From contig CAYXVY010000042.1 of assembly GCA_964468745.1 (NCBI GenBank), positions 1-24,836 on the forward strand: a stretch of 24,836 bases of DNA. Reading direction: 5' to 3'. Below, in pieces: positions 5,812-13,516 of the stretch (within the stretch, counting starts at the first letter, position 1; each line of letters begins with the position of its first letter). The translations under genes were made by a program, and so were the position numbers. The notes under the pieces are model-generated. The model worked only from the letters and a program-made list of their open reading frames with translations. It was not told the origin of the DNA and did not search any database. The DNA comes from JACPRB01 sp964468745 (lineage in GTDB: Bacteria > Planctomycetota > MHYJ01 > JACPRB01).

Positions 5812-7593
5812 ATGTCGAGCAACGGTGGGAATGGCGGTCCCGGGAAGGTTCCTGATCCCGCATACGATCTTCTCGAGCAGCGGATCACGTACCTTGAACT
5901 GCTGAAAGCGTTCCACGAGGAGATCCTCAAGGTCATCCGCATTTATTCGTCGAGCGACCAGTTCACGAGTGAACGCTGTCTCCAGGAGATCGTGAACTTC
6001 ATCCAGAAGAAGTTCGACATCCACATGGTCGACGTGTGCCTGCTGGACGAGCTGTCGAACGAGCTTGTTCTCTATGTCTGCGCGGGCCCGGAAGCGCTGA
6101 ACATGCACGTCAAGAGCTTCCGCGTCCGTGTGGGGGACGGCGTCACGGGCGACTGCGCAAAAACCGGAGAGCCCGTCATCGTCAACGACGTCTCGAAGGA
6201 TTCGCGCTTCATCCGCGGCCCCCTCATCAAGACGGAGTCGGAGGTCGTCGTCCCGGTCAAGATGAACGGGCGCGTCGTGGGCGTCCTCGATCTGCAGGAC
6301 GTGGCGAAAAACCGCTTCACCCACGACTTCGCGCAGATCCTCGAGCAGATCGCCTTCCAGATCGGCTTCGTGCTGGAGAACAAGAAGCTGCACGACGACC
6401 TGCGCGACTACAACCGGCAGCTGGAGCACAAAGTCGAGCTTCAAGTCGGCGAGCTGAAGCGGTCGGAGGAGCGCTACCGCAACATCGTCGAGAGCGCGGC
6501 CGACCCCATGTTCACCACGGATCTCAGCGGCCGGCTTACTTGGGCGAACAAGGCGACGTTCGCCGCGTGCGGCTACGACCGCAACGAGATGCGCGACATG
6601 AATCTCATTCGTATCATCAAAAAGGGCCACATGCACACCGTGTACACGGCCCTTCGCGAGGCGGCGGAAGCGCGAGACACGCGCGGGGCGCAGTTGGAAC
6701 TCGTGACGCGCCGCGGCGATGAGCGCGTCGTCGAGTTTTCCTGCATCGCGATCCGCGAGAGCGGGCGCATCAACGGCGCCGAATTCACGCTGCGCGACGT
6801 GACCGACCGCATCGTCATCGAGAAGCTGAAGAAAAACTACATGAAGTCGCTCGAGGAGGCGGTCGTCGAGCGCACGCGCGAGATCAAGGACACGCAGCGC
6901 GCGGCGGTGCTCGCGATGGCGAACCTCGCCGAATCCATCGACGACGACACGGGCGGCCACATCCAGCGGATCCAGTATTATTCGCGAGTGCTGGCGGAGG
7001 AGATGCGCAAGATCCCGAAATATCGTGAGATCTGCACGGACGAGTACATCGAAATGGTCACGGATCTTTCGCCGCTGCACGATCTCGGCAAGGTCGGCAT
7101 CCGCGACGCGATCCTGCAGAAGCCCGACCGCCTCACGGACGAGGAGTTCGAGATCATGAAGGAGCACTCGGAGATCGGCGCCCGCGCTCTGCGCATGGCG
7201 GGCGAGATGATCCATCGCGAGGGACTCTTCTCGATCGCCGAGATGATCGCGCGCTATCACCACGAGAAGTGGGACGGCACGGGATATCCCTCCGTCGAAA
7301 TCAATGGCGAGAACAGGCCGCTCAAGGGCGAGGAGATCCCGCTCTGCGCCCGGCTTGTCGCGCTGGCGGACGTGTATGACGCGCTCACCTCCAAGCGTCC
7401 GTACAAGATGCCATTCCCGCACGAAAAGGCGCGCGACATGATCGTCGCGCAGTCGGGGAAGCACTTCGACCCTGATACGGTGCAGGCGTTTCTGCGCCGC
7501 GAGCAGGACTTCGTGAAGATCCGCACCCAGTTTCCGGACACGGCGATGCCGGAGGGGAAGCCCTTCGTCCTGCCCGCGCGCGACCGGCAATAG
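5812..7593 (+). CDS. GAF-PAS-HD-GYP cyclic-di-GMP phosphodiesterase
   Basis: A 593-residue signalling protein. Domains in order: GAF (about 45-190), coiled coil (190-222), PAS (about 220-335), a helical linker, then HD-GYP (about 365-565). The HD-GYP part keeps its metal-binding and signature residues: H383, HD at 423-424 in PLHDLGKVGI, HHEKWDGTGYP (483-493) and ADVYDALTSKRPYK. Such domains hydrolyse cyclic-di-GMP to pGpG or GMP. No transmembrane helix is seen, so it is probably a cytoplasmic sensor with ligands bound by GAF and PAS. The frame is open to a GTG at 5725, but I prefer the ATG at 5812 because GGAGGGG lies just upstream and the preceding residues look non-coding. A TACACT -10-like box is at 5790-5795. 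No GGDEF partner is in the window. Confidence 0.93.
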   Translation: MSSNGGNGGPGKVPDPAYDLLEQRITYLELLKAFHEEILKVIRIYSSSDQFTSERCLQEIVNFIQKKFDIHMVDVCLLDELSNELVLYVCAGPEALNMHVKSFRVRVGDGVTGDCAKTGEPVIVNDVSKDSRFIRGPLIKTESEVVVPVKMNGRVVGVLDLQDVAKNRFTHDFAQILEQIAFQIGFVLENKKLHDDLRDYNRQLEHKVELQVGELKRSEERYRNIVESAADPMFTTDLSGRLTWANKATFAACGYDRNEMRDMNLIRIIKKGHMHTVYTALREAAEARDTRGAQLELVTRRGDERVVEFSCIAIRESGRINGAEFTLRDVTDRIVIEKLKKNYMKSLEEAVVERTREIKDTQRAAVLAMANLAESIDDDTGGHIQRIQYYSRVLAEEMRKIPKYREICTDEYIEMVTDLSPLHDLGKVGIRDAILQKPDRLTDEEFEIMKEHSEIGARALRMAGEMIHREGLFSIAEMIARYHHEKWDGTGYPSVEINGENRPLKGEEIPLCARLVALADVYDALTSKRPYKMPFPHEKARDMIVAQSGKHFDPDTVQAFLRREQDFVKIRTQFPDTAMPEGKPFVLPARDRQ

Positions 7594-7626
7594 CCACGTC
7601 TCGGCAACGCCGATATACTGTCGCCG
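7591..7626 (+). promoter_or_regulatory. Leaderless promoter for ribH-nusB
   Basis: -35 TAGCCA (7591-7596) and -10 TATACT (7614-7619) are separated by 17 bases. The -10 ends six bases before the GTG start of ribH, so the transcript would begin at or within one or two bases of that codon. No Shine-Dalgarno sequence fits. Confidence 0.6.
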
Positions 7627-8102
7627 TGGCGAGGAAAACGTCGCGCGTGATCGAAGGCGACTATCGTGCCGAGGGGCGCCGCTTCGCGGTCGTCGTCAGC
7701 CGCTTCAACGAGTACATCACGAAGCATTTGCTCGACGGTTGCACGAACACGCTTCGGCGCCACGGCGTGCGGCCCGAGGAGATTGAGATCGTCTGGGTGC
7801 CGGGGTCGCTGGAAATCCCCACGGCCGCACGGCACCTTGCGGCCCGGAAGCGCGCGGACGCCATCATATGCCTGGGCTGCGTGATCCGGGGCGAGACGGC
7901 GCACTATGATCACGTCTGCCGCGAGACGGCGAAGGGAATCGCGGAAGTGGGCCGCCGCACGGGCGTGCCTACGATCTTCGGCGTCCTGACCGTCGATTCC
8001 CTCGAGCAGGCGATCGAGCGCGCGGGCGCGAAAATGGGAAACAAGGGGGGCGAGGCCGCGTTGGCGGCCCTGGAGATGGCCTCGCTGGTGACGAAGCTGT
8101 GA
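7626..8102 (+). CDS. ribH: 6,7-dimethyl-8-ribityllumazine synthase
   Basis: Penultimate enzyme of riboflavin synthesis; it joins 5-amino-6-ribitylaminouracil and dihydroxybutanone phosphate. It has 158 residues, the normal size. Recognisable marks are VVVSRFNEYIT, VPGSLEIPTAAR (substrate loop), the active-site stretch GCVIRGETAHYDHVC with its His, and FGVLTVDSLEQAIERAG. The start is GTG at 7626, placed directly after a TATACT box, so it may be leaderless. Its stop overlaps the nusB start as GTGA. ribH-nusB is a common bacterial pair. No other riboflavin genes are in the window and no FMN riboswitch is seen. Confidence 0.97.
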   Translation: MARKTSRVIEGDYRAEGRRFAVVVSRFNEYITKHLLDGCTNTLRRHGVRPEEIEIVWVPGSLEIPTAARHLAARKRADAIICLGCVIRGETAHYDHVCRETAKGIAEVGRRTGVPTIFGVLTVDSLEQAIERAGAKMGNKGGEAALAALEMASLVTKL

Positions 8103-8554
8103 GAAAGCGCACGCTGGGTCGCGAACTCGCCTTGCAGGTGCTGTACGAACTGGACCAGCGCGGCCCGGAGGTCATGGACGAACTTGATGCGTGCCTGCGC
8201 GGCGCCCAGGAGGAGCCCGACGCCGAGATCATGGCCTTCGCGCGCGATCTCGTGTGCGGATACAGGGAGAACCGCGCTCCGATCGACGAAAAGATCGAGA
8301 GCGCCGCGAAGAACTGGCAGCTCAAGCGAATGGCGGTGATAGATCGCAATATCCTGCGGCTGGCGACGTTCGAAATTCTTTATCGCGAGGATATCCCACC
8401 GCTCGTGTCGATAAACGAGGCGATCGACCTCGCCAAGAAATTCTCGACGCCCCAGTCGGGCCGTTTCGTCAACGGCATCCTCGACAATATCCGCCTGACG
8501 TGGGCCTCCCCGGAAAAGAAGAAGACAGGAGACAGGAGACAGGAGACGGAATAA
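8099..8554 (+). CDS. nusB: Transcription antitermination protein NusB
   Basis: A 151-residue all-helical RNA-binding protein that acts with NusE (S10) in rRNA antitermination. Typical marks are RELALQVLYELDQRG at the N terminus, KNWQLKRMAVIDRNILRLATFEILY and VSINEAIDLAKKFSTPQSGRFVNGILDNI. The start is GTG at 8099, overlapping the ribH stop by four bases. The last residues (KKKTGDRRQETE) are encoded by a tandem heptamer and lie outside the conserved fold, so the tail was probably added by repeat growth. ftsY follows 13 bases after the stop. Confidence 0.96.
   Translation: MRKRTLGRELALQVLYELDQRGPEVMDELDACLRGAQEEPDAEIMAFARDLVCGYRENRAPIDEKIESAAKNWQLKRMAVIDRNILRLATFEILYREDIPPLVSINEAIDLAKKFSTPQSGRFVNGILDNIRLTWASPEKKKTGDRRQETE
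8524..8550 (+). repeat. Tandem heptamer GACAGGA at the 3' end of nusB
   Basis: Three exact copies of gacagga (8524-8544) are followed by the degenerate copy gacgga. They encode the non-conserved TGDRRQETE tail of NusB and end just before the stop codon and a TAAAAT sequence in front of ftsY. The array is purine-rich and unlike the flanking sequence. Confidence 0.85.
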
Positions 8555-8567
8555 AATCCGCGCGCTC

Positions 8568-9512
8568 ATGGGACTGTTCTCCGGTTTCCTCGATAAATTC
8601 AAGAAGGGGCTGCAGAAGACGAAGGACGTCTTCGTCGCTCCGATCCGCAAACTCGTCCAGGTCTTCCGCAATGTCGCGCAGGAGGACCTCGACGCGCTCG
8701 AGGAGAAGCTGATCGAGGCGGACTTCGGAGTCGAGGTTGCGCAGAAGATTCTCGAGAAAATCCGCGTTGCGTGGAAGAAGGGGGAAATCAGGACGACCGA
8801 TCAGATCATCCCCTTCCTGAAGGCGGACCTGAAGCAGCGGATGGTGCAGCACGGCAACGACGTGAACTGGGCCGGCTCGCCGCCGACAGTCATTCTCGTC
8901 GCCGGCGTGAACGGCGTCGGAAAGACGACGTCCATCGCGAAGCTCGCCACGCTGTTCCGCGCCGAGCAGAAGCGTGTGATACTCGCGGCGAGCGACACCT
9001 TCCGCGCAGCGGCGGTCGAGCAGCTGACGATCTGGAGTGAGCGGATCGGCGTCGACATCATCAAGCACGGCCAGGGGGCGGATCCCGCGGCGGTGGTCTT
9101 CGACGCGGCGGATGCAGCCATCGCGCGCAAGGCGGACGTGCTGCTGGTGGACACGGCGGGCCGGCTCCAGACAAAAGAGAACCTGATGAAGGAGCTGACG
9201 AAGATCAGGAACGTCATCCAGCGTAAGATCCCGGGCGCACCGCACGAGGTGCTCCTGGTTCTCGACGCGACGACCGGCCAGAACGCAATCTCGCAGGCCC
9301 AGCATTTCGGAGCGGCGGTGAACGTGACAGGGCTGTTCCTCGCGAAGCTCGACGGCACCGCGAAGGGGGGAATCGTGGTCGCCATCAAGGACAAGTTGAG
9401 CATTCCCGTGAAATTCGTGGGTCTCGGCGAGGCGCCGGACGACATCGCGCGCTTCAACGCGGACGAGTTCGTCGAGGCGCTCTTCGGCGACGACAACGGG
9501 CCAACCCGCTGA
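8568..9512 (+). CDS. ftsY: Signal recognition particle receptor FtsY
   Basis: SRP receptor GTPase that docks ribosome-SRP complexes at the membrane. It has 314 residues: a short N-terminal amphipathic stretch (GLFSGFLDKFKKGL) without the acidic A domain of E. coli FtsY, a four-helix N domain (about 30-95), then the NG GTPase. Motifs: G1 GVNGVGKT (113-120), insertion-box DTFRAAAVEQL (143-153), G3 DTAGR (195-199), G4 LAKLDGTAKGG and GLGEAPDDIARF. The start is the ATG at 8568. A TAAAAT box overlapping the nusB stop (8552-8557) ends 10 bases upstream, with GAGACA 17 bases before it, so ftsY may also have its own near-leaderless transcript. The gene ends in a TGATG overlap with the next gene. Confidence 0.97.
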   Translation: MGLFSGFLDKFKKGLQKTKDVFVAPIRKLVQVFRNVAQEDLDALEEKLIEADFGVEVAQKILEKIRVAWKKGEIRTTDQIIPFLKADLKQRMVQHGNDVNWAGSPPTVILVAGVNGVGKTTSIAKLATLFRAEQKRVILAASDTFRAAAVEQLTIWSERIGVDIIKHGQGADPAAVVFDAADAAIARKADVLLVDTAGRLQTKENLMKELTKIRNVIQRKIPGAPHEVLLVLDATTGQNAISQAQHFGAAVNVTGLFLAKLDGTAKGGIVVAIKDKLSIPVKFVGLGEAPDDIARFNADEFVEALFGDDNGPTR

Positions 9513-10159
9513 TGCGTCGCGCGGACCTGCGGACCTACTATCGCGCGCTGCGGAAGCGATTCGGGCATCAGAAGTGGTGGCCGGGCGAAACGCCGTTCGA
9601 GGTCATGATCGGCGCCATCCTCACACAGAATACCGCGTGGGCAAATGTCGAGAAGGCTATCGCGACGCTCAAGGCGCACGACCTGCTTGATGCGCGGAGG
9701 ATCGATACTCTTGACGCAGACACGCTGGCGCTCGCGATCCGGCCCGCGGGGTACTTCAACGTGAAGGCGAAGCGGTTGAAGTCGTTCGTGCGTTGGTTTC
9801 TCGAGCGGTTCGACGGAAGCGTCGCGCGCATGCAGGCCGTCAATTCGTCGCAGTTGCGCGAAGAGCTGCTCGGCGTCAACGGGATCGGACCCGAGACGGC
9901 CGATTCGATCCTGCTCTACGCACTCGATGTGCCGAGCTTCGTCGTCGATCAGTACACGTACCGGCTGGCGACACGGCATCAGCTCGCCGCCGAGGACGCG
10001 TCGTACGACGAGCTGAAGGACCTTTTCGAGTCCGGGCTGCCGAGAGACCGCGCTCTCTATAACGATTTCCATGCGCAGATCGTCGCGGTGGGAAAGAGCT
10101 ACTGCAGACCGACGGCGAAGTGCGAGGAGTGTCCGTTGAAGAGATATCTGCCGAAGTAG
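9512..10159 (+). CDS. Endonuclease III-related HhH-GPD protein (COG2231-like)
   Basis: A 215-residue base-excision-repair glycosylase relative. It has the helix-hairpin-helix LLGVNGIGPETADSI (119-133) and the catalytic Asp in VVDQYTYRL (D146). The site of the endonuclease III catalytic Lys holds E128, so a lyase step is not expected and the enzyme may be monofunctional. Near the C terminus only three Cys are seen (198, 204, 207: C-x5-C-x2-C) where endonuclease III has four, so the 4Fe-4S cluster may be incomplete or use another ligand. The start ATG shares one base with the ftsY stop (TGATG), so it is probably co-translated. The damaged base it removes cannot be told from sequence. Confidence 0.88.
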   Translation: MRRADLRTYYRALRKRFGHQKWWPGETPFEVMIGAILTQNTAWANVEKAIATLKAHDLLDARRIDTLDADTLALAIRPAGYFNVKAKRLKSFVRWFLERFDGSVARMQAVNSSQLREELLGVNGIGPETADSILLYALDVPSFVVDQYTYRLATRHQLAAEDASYDELKDLFESGLPRDRALYNDFHAQIVAVGKSYCRPTAKCEECPLKRYLPK

Positions 10160-10181
10160 CGAGGCGGCGATGCGTATCGAT

Positions 10182-10211
10182 AAAAAAACCCCTCGGGTTT
10201 CCCCGAGGGGT
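10182..10211 (-). terminator. Rho-independent terminator of the cold-shock gene
   Basis: A 10-bp stem (10188-10197 with 10202-10211) with a four-base loop is followed on the minus strand by a run of seven T. It lies about 18 bases after the cold-shock stop codon. On the plus strand there is no T run, so it serves the minus strand. Confidence 0.9.
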
Positions 10212-10228
10212 GCGGTAGATCGTGAAAC

Positions 10229-10522
10229 CTACTGCTGGGAGGCCGACGGGACCTCCGACGGGACCTCCGACGGGGCCTCCGACGGGGCCTCCGACGGGGC
10301 CTCCGACGTCACGGGAGTGCCTGCGCGACTCACGTTGATCGCCTTCAGACCCTTCTCGTCCTTCTTCAGCTCGAAGTCCACCGACTCACCGGGAGCCAGC
10401 GTGCGGAACCCCTCCATCTTGATGGCCGTATGGTGAACGAAGATGTCTTCGTTCACGCCATCCTGCTTGATGAAGCCATACCCCTTCTGGTCGTTGAACC
10501 ACTTCACAGTCCCCGTAGTCAT
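10229..10522 (-). CDS. Cold-shock domain protein with repeat-encoded tail
   Basis: A CspA-type single-strand nucleic-acid-binding protein of 97 residues. The domain (1-66) carries RNP1 KGYGFI (13-18) and RNP2 DIFVHH (26-31). It ends at the usual place (AINVSRAGTP) and is then followed by a tail of EAPS/EVPS units and ASQQ that ordinary Csp proteins lack. The start is the ATG at 10522, preceded by a strong AAGGAGG; the frame extends about 10 codons further but without support. It is a single-gene unit with its own consensus promoter and intrinsic terminator. The role is probably RNA chaperone; the tail's role is unknown. Confidence 0.95.
   Translation of the reverse strand: MTTGTVKWFNDQKGYGFIKQDGVNEDIFVHHTAIKMEGFRTLAPGESVDFELKKDEKGLKAINVSRAGTPVTSEAPSEAPSEAPSEVPSEVPSASQQ
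10251..10310 (-). repeat. Five 12-base tandem units in the csp tail
   Basis: Units on the plus strand: acctccgacggg twice, gcctccgacggg twice, then gcctccgacgtc. They are in frame, each coding for four residues (E-A/V-P-S). A decayed sixth copy flanks at 10241-10250. In-frame copy changes would lengthen or shorten the tail without harming the domain. Confidence 0.9.
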
Positions 10523-10565
10523 TCCAGAGTCCTCCTTACTGACTGACAACAAGTATTAGGGCGGG

Positions 10566-10593
10566 ATTATAGCAGCCGAGGTGGGCAGGTCAA
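10566..10593 (-). promoter_or_regulatory. Promoter of the cold-shock gene
   Basis: Minus strand: -35 TTGACC (10593-10588), a 16-base spacer, and perfect -10 TATAAT (10571-10566). The start near 10559 gives a leader of about 37 bases ending in AAGGAGG. This is one of the two or three strongest sigma70-like promoters in the window. Confidence 0.85.
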
Positions 10594-10605
10594 GTGCGAG
10601 GGGCG

Positions 10606-11973
10606 CTAACGGTTCGGACGTACGATCACGCGACGGATCATGAGGCCGCGGCCGTCGACGATGAGGCGAAAATCGGTGTTCCCAGCCTGCCGATCGGCGA
10701 AAAGCGCGTCGGGGAGGTCGAATCGGGCGGTTTTCCAGTCGCGTGTGTCGCTGAAAAACTCCTCCCCTCCCGCCTTATATGCGCGTTCCTGCACATTCAA
10801 AGTCTTGTCGGCGGAGTCGTACTCTATTTTGAACGAGCCCTTCCCCTGGTCGAAGTACTCGACGGTCACTTCCATCGATTTCTTCTCCCAGTACGACCAG
10901 GCGTCGTCGATGGCGAAGCGGAGGCTGCGCGTTTTGCCGAGCTCGTTCGCTTTTGTCGTCACGACGTCCATGCCCGCGAGATCGACCTTCTCGAAGAGAC
11001 CGTCGAGGCTCTTGACCAGAACGAGCCCGCGCTCCAGCGGCGGGGTCTTGAGGTTCCATAGGACACGGTCCGCGCCGGTCCACCGGCCCTTGGGGAGCAT
11101 CATCCCCTCGCCCTTGCGCAGCTTCTCGACCGCCTTGGCCGTGATGTCGATATAAGCGCGTCCATGCTCCCTCGACTCGCATACCTCCGTCGCGTCGCGG
11201 AAATTATTCCACGTCTCGATTGCGACGATGCGCGGCTGGATGCGCAGCGCGACGTACCACGCCATCTCGTACACGGCGCCTTTGACGCGGTCGAGTACCG
11301 TCGGTTCGCTTCCGGGGACGGTGGTGTCGTTGTAGCCGGGTCCGACGGACACGACGTCGAGTTCGCGCGGCCCCGTCCTCGCGGCGCCCCATGCGTAACG
11401 CGCGTCGGCCTCCTTGAAATCGCCCACCACGAACGGCGCGACGCCGAGTGCGGCATTGAAGCCGTCGCGAATTGCATCCAGGGAGGGGGGCTTGTCCGTG
11501 GGTGAGAGCCAGACAAGCGGCCGGCCGTCGATGAGAGCCCAGTACTTCGGCGGGATGAGGCTGAAAATGTCACGCGCCGCGGCGAAGACGTCTTTGCATT
11601 TCGCGAGGTCGATCAGCGCGGCCACGCGCGGTGCGTTGTCGATATCTACGATCGCTTCTGCGAGGGCGCGAATCGGTGCTGCATCCCCCTGATATAGAGG
11701 AAGCACGATATCGACCTTCGCCGCCTTCATATCGGCCAGCTCGGTGCGATGGCGCGCGGGCTTGCGGTAGGAAAAGTCCTTCAGCGACGGCGGATGGTCC
11801 TGCAGCGCCTCGGTGCCGTCGGGGTCGCTCATCCCCGCGCCGCTCTCGGCGTCCCAGTGGACGAAGTAATAGGCGGCGGCGAGGCGCTGTTTTGGATCGA
11901 ACGGGCGCCACTCGTCGCTCTTCCCGAAATGCGGGCCCACCTGAGCGAGAAGGACCGCGACCAGAACACTCAT
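10606..11973 (-). CDS. Secreted GH99/DUF5010-like TIM-barrel protein
   Basis: A 455-residue protein with a short hydrophobic N terminus (MSVLVAVLLAQ) that is probably a signal peptide. Early on it has AAYYFVHWD, then DMKAAKVDIVLPLYQGD, a mid-protein VVSVGPGYNDTTVPG and IETWNNFRDATEVCESREHGRAYIDITAKAVEKL. This last string is like the TWNEF..T...PS.EYG..Y motif of GH99/GH71-like and DUF5010 barrels. A beta-rich C-terminal part (about 300-455) may bind carbohydrate. An extracytoplasmic glycoside hydrolase or a non-catalytic relative is likely; catalytic residues and substrate cannot be set. It diverges from acpS across 41 bases, with a perfect TATAAT on its strand at 12003-11998. The start is the ATG at 11973. 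Confidence 0.7.
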   Translation of the reverse strand: MSVLVAVLLAQVGPHFGKSDEWRPFDPKQRLAAAYYFVHWDAESGAGMSDPDGTEALQDHPPSLKDFSYRKPARHRTELADMKAAKVDIVLPLYQGDAAPIRALAEAIVDIDNAPRVAALIDLAKCKDVFAAARDIFSLIPPKYWALIDGRPLVWLSPTDKPPSLDAIRDGFNAALGVAPFVVGDFKEADARYAWGAARTGPRELDVVSVGPGYNDTTVPGSEPTVLDRVKGAVYEMAWYVALRIQPRIVAIETWNNFRDATEVCESREHGRAYIDITAKAVEKLRKGEGMMLPKGRWTGADRVLWNLKTPPLERGLVLVKSLDGLFEKVDLAGMDVVTTKANELGKTRSLRFAIDDAWSYWEKKSMEVTVEYFDQGKGSFKIEYDSADKTLNVQERAYKAGGEEFFSDTRDWKTARFDLPDALFADRQAGNTDFRLIVDGRGLMIRRVIVRPNR

Positions 11974-11977
11974 ACTA

Positions 11978-12015
11978 TTGATGACAGGCGAAGCGCGATT
12001 ATACCATCGAGCGTA
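11978..12015 (+). promoter_or_regulatory. Near-leaderless promoter of acpS, overlapping a divergent -10
   Basis: Plus strand: -35 TTGATG (11978-11983), 16-base spacer, -10 TATACC (12000-12005), nine bases before the acpS ATG. On the minus strand the same bases give TATAAT (12003-11998) for the divergent secreted protein. The two -10 boxes overlap, so polymerase binding would be mutually exclusive. Confidence 0.55.
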
Positions 12016-12383
12016 TGATCGTCGGGCTGGGGACGGACGTGGTGGACGTGGCGCGCTTTCGTGCGACGCTGCGGCGGCAGGGGCGGGGGTTTCTCGAGAG
12101 GGTTTTCACGCTGCGTGAGCGCCGGTATTGCGAAGGGAAGGCGGCGCGCGTCGAGCACTATGCCGGCCGCTTCGCCGCCAAGGAGGCGGTGCTCAAGGCG
12201 ATCGGGACGGGATTGACCGCGGGCATGAGGTGGCGCGACGTCGAAATAGTCCGCGCGGCGAACGGTCGCGTGTCCGTGAAGGTAAGTGGCGCCGTTGCGA
12301 AAAGGGCCGGGCGCGCGAAGATCCATCTGTCCATCAGTCACGCCGCCGGAATGGCCGTCGCTGTGGCCGTCGCCGAACGCTAA
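12015..12383 (+). CDS. acpS: Holo-[acyl-carrier-protein] synthase
   Basis: Transfers the phosphopantetheine arm of CoA to acyl carrier protein. It has 122 residues, the normal size for the trimeric AcpS type. The metal-binding residues are present: Asp in GLGTDVVDVARF (residue 8) and Glu in RFAAKEAVLKAIGTG. SISHAAGMAVAVAVAER is the usual C-terminal strand. No Shine-Dalgarno sequence is seen; a TATACC box ends nine bases before the ATG. The gene is convergent with mreB and their last four bases overlap (12380-12383), with no terminator between. Confidence 0.95.
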   Translation: MIVGLGTDVVDVARFRATLRRQGRGFLERVFTLRERRYCEGKAARVEHYAGRFAAKEAVLKAIGTGLTAGMRWRDVEIVRAANGRVSVKVSGAVAKRAGRAKIHLSISHAAGMAVAVAVAER

Positions 12384-13438
12384 TCCGAATCGTCGCCGCT
12401 TTCGAGCGCGTCCTTGAACTTGTCGAGGTTCTCGATGACGAGCCCCGTGCCGCGCACGACGCACGTCAGCGGGTCCTCGGCCACGCGCACCGGCACGTCG
12501 AATTCTTTTTTTACGGCGTCCGCGATGCCGCGAATCAGCGCATTTCCACCTGCCATGACGATGCCGCGCTCGACGAGATCGGCCGCGAGTTCGGGCGGCG
12601 TACGTTCGAGGCAGTCCTTGATGGCGCGCAGGACCTGTTCAAACGGCTCCTTGAGCGCCTCGCGGATCTCCTGCGAACTGAGCGTGACCTTGCGCGGCAT
12701 CGACGCCATGAGGTCGCGGCCCGCGACGTCCATGGTGAGCTCCTGCTCGAGAGGGAAGAGCGAGCCGATGCCGATCTTGATGCGCTCGGCCGTCTGCTCG
12801 CCGATCTGCAGATTGTAGGCGCGCCGCATGTGCTGGATGATCGCATCGTCGAGCTCGTCGCCGGCGATCCGGATCGACTGGCTGGCGACGACACCTCCGA
12901 GGGAGAGCACGGCGACCTCCGTCGTGCCTCCGCCGACGTCGACGATCATGCTTCCGACAGGATCGAGCATGGGCAGGCCGGCGCCGATGCCCGCGGCCAT
13001 CGGTTCCTCGATGATGAACACCTGTCGAGCCCCAGCGTTCTCGGCGGCGTTGATGACGGCGCGCTTCTCGACGCCGGTGATGCCACTTGGCACCGCGATG
13101 ACCACGCGCGGCATGATGCCGAACTTGCGATTGTGCACCTTCTGGATGAAGTACGAGATCATTGCGCCCGTGATGTCGAAGTCGGCAATGACGCCGTTGC
13201 GCATCGGGCGGATGGCCATGATGTTGCCGGGCGTCTTTCCGAGCATGTCCTTCGCGACATTGCCCACCGCCTTGCCGTCGAGGAGGACCTTGTTCGTCCC
13301 CTTCCTCACGGCGACGACGGACGGTTCGGACATCACGATGCCTTCGCCCTTGACGTAGACAAGCGTGTTGCACGTACCGAGATCGATGCCCATGTCCTTC
13401 GAGAACATGCCGAAGGCGCGCTTGATGATGGATAGCAT
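12380..13438 (-). CDS. mreB: Rod-shape-determining actin homologue MreB
   Basis: Actin-like filament protein that guides lateral peptidoglycan synthesis from the inner face of the membrane. It has 352 residues. Marks: phosphate 1 MGIDLGTCNTLVYVKGEGIV, RPMRNGVIADFDIT, phosphate 2 IVDVGGGTTEVAVLSLGG, and the adenosine motif GIVMAGGNALIRGIADAV. The N terminus (MLSIIKRAFGMFSKD) looks amphipathic, as needed for membrane contact. I start at the ATG at 13438, behind a purine-rich GAGAGGGGG; the open frame runs on to a GTG at 13477 without support. It has its own strong promoter and is followed by no mreC; mreC, mreD, PBP2 and rodA are about 7 kb away on the other strand. Confidence 0.98.
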   Translation of the reverse strand: MLSIIKRAFGMFSKDMGIDLGTCNTLVYVKGEGIVMSEPSVVAVRKGTNKVLLDGKAVGNVAKDMLGKTPGNIMAIRPMRNGVIADFDITGAMISYFIQKVHNRKFGIMPRVVIAVPSGITGVEKRAVINAAENAGARQVFIIEEPMAAGIGAGLPMLDPVGSMIVDVGGGTTEVAVLSLGGVVASQSIRIAGDELDDAIIQHMRRAYNLQIGEQTAERIKIGIGSLFPLEQELTMDVAGRDLMASMPRKVTLSSQEIREALKEPFEQVLRAIKDCLERTPPELAADLVERGIVMAGGNALIRGIADAVKKEFDVPVRVAEDPLTCVVRGTGLVIENLDKFKDALESGDDSD

Positions 13439-13516
13439 GGCGTGGGTTCCCCCTCTCCGGCGGTTCGCCCCCGTCACTCCGTGGCGGGAGCGTCCGCGAC
13501 CTCTCTCTAGATGTAA

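Noticed and set aside
5623..7590. Long open frame (about 655 codons) antisense to the HD-GYP gene; similar ones lie antisense to PBP2, mreB, the kinase/GT pair and the response regulator.
   Set aside because: GC-rich codon bias leaves the opposite strand free of stops. Translations are rich in D, R, V, H and L with no domains, while the sense strand codes for clear families.
10241..10310. Regular repeats considered as a CRISPR array.
   Set aside because: The 12-base units are contiguous without spacers and are in frame in the cold-shock gene.
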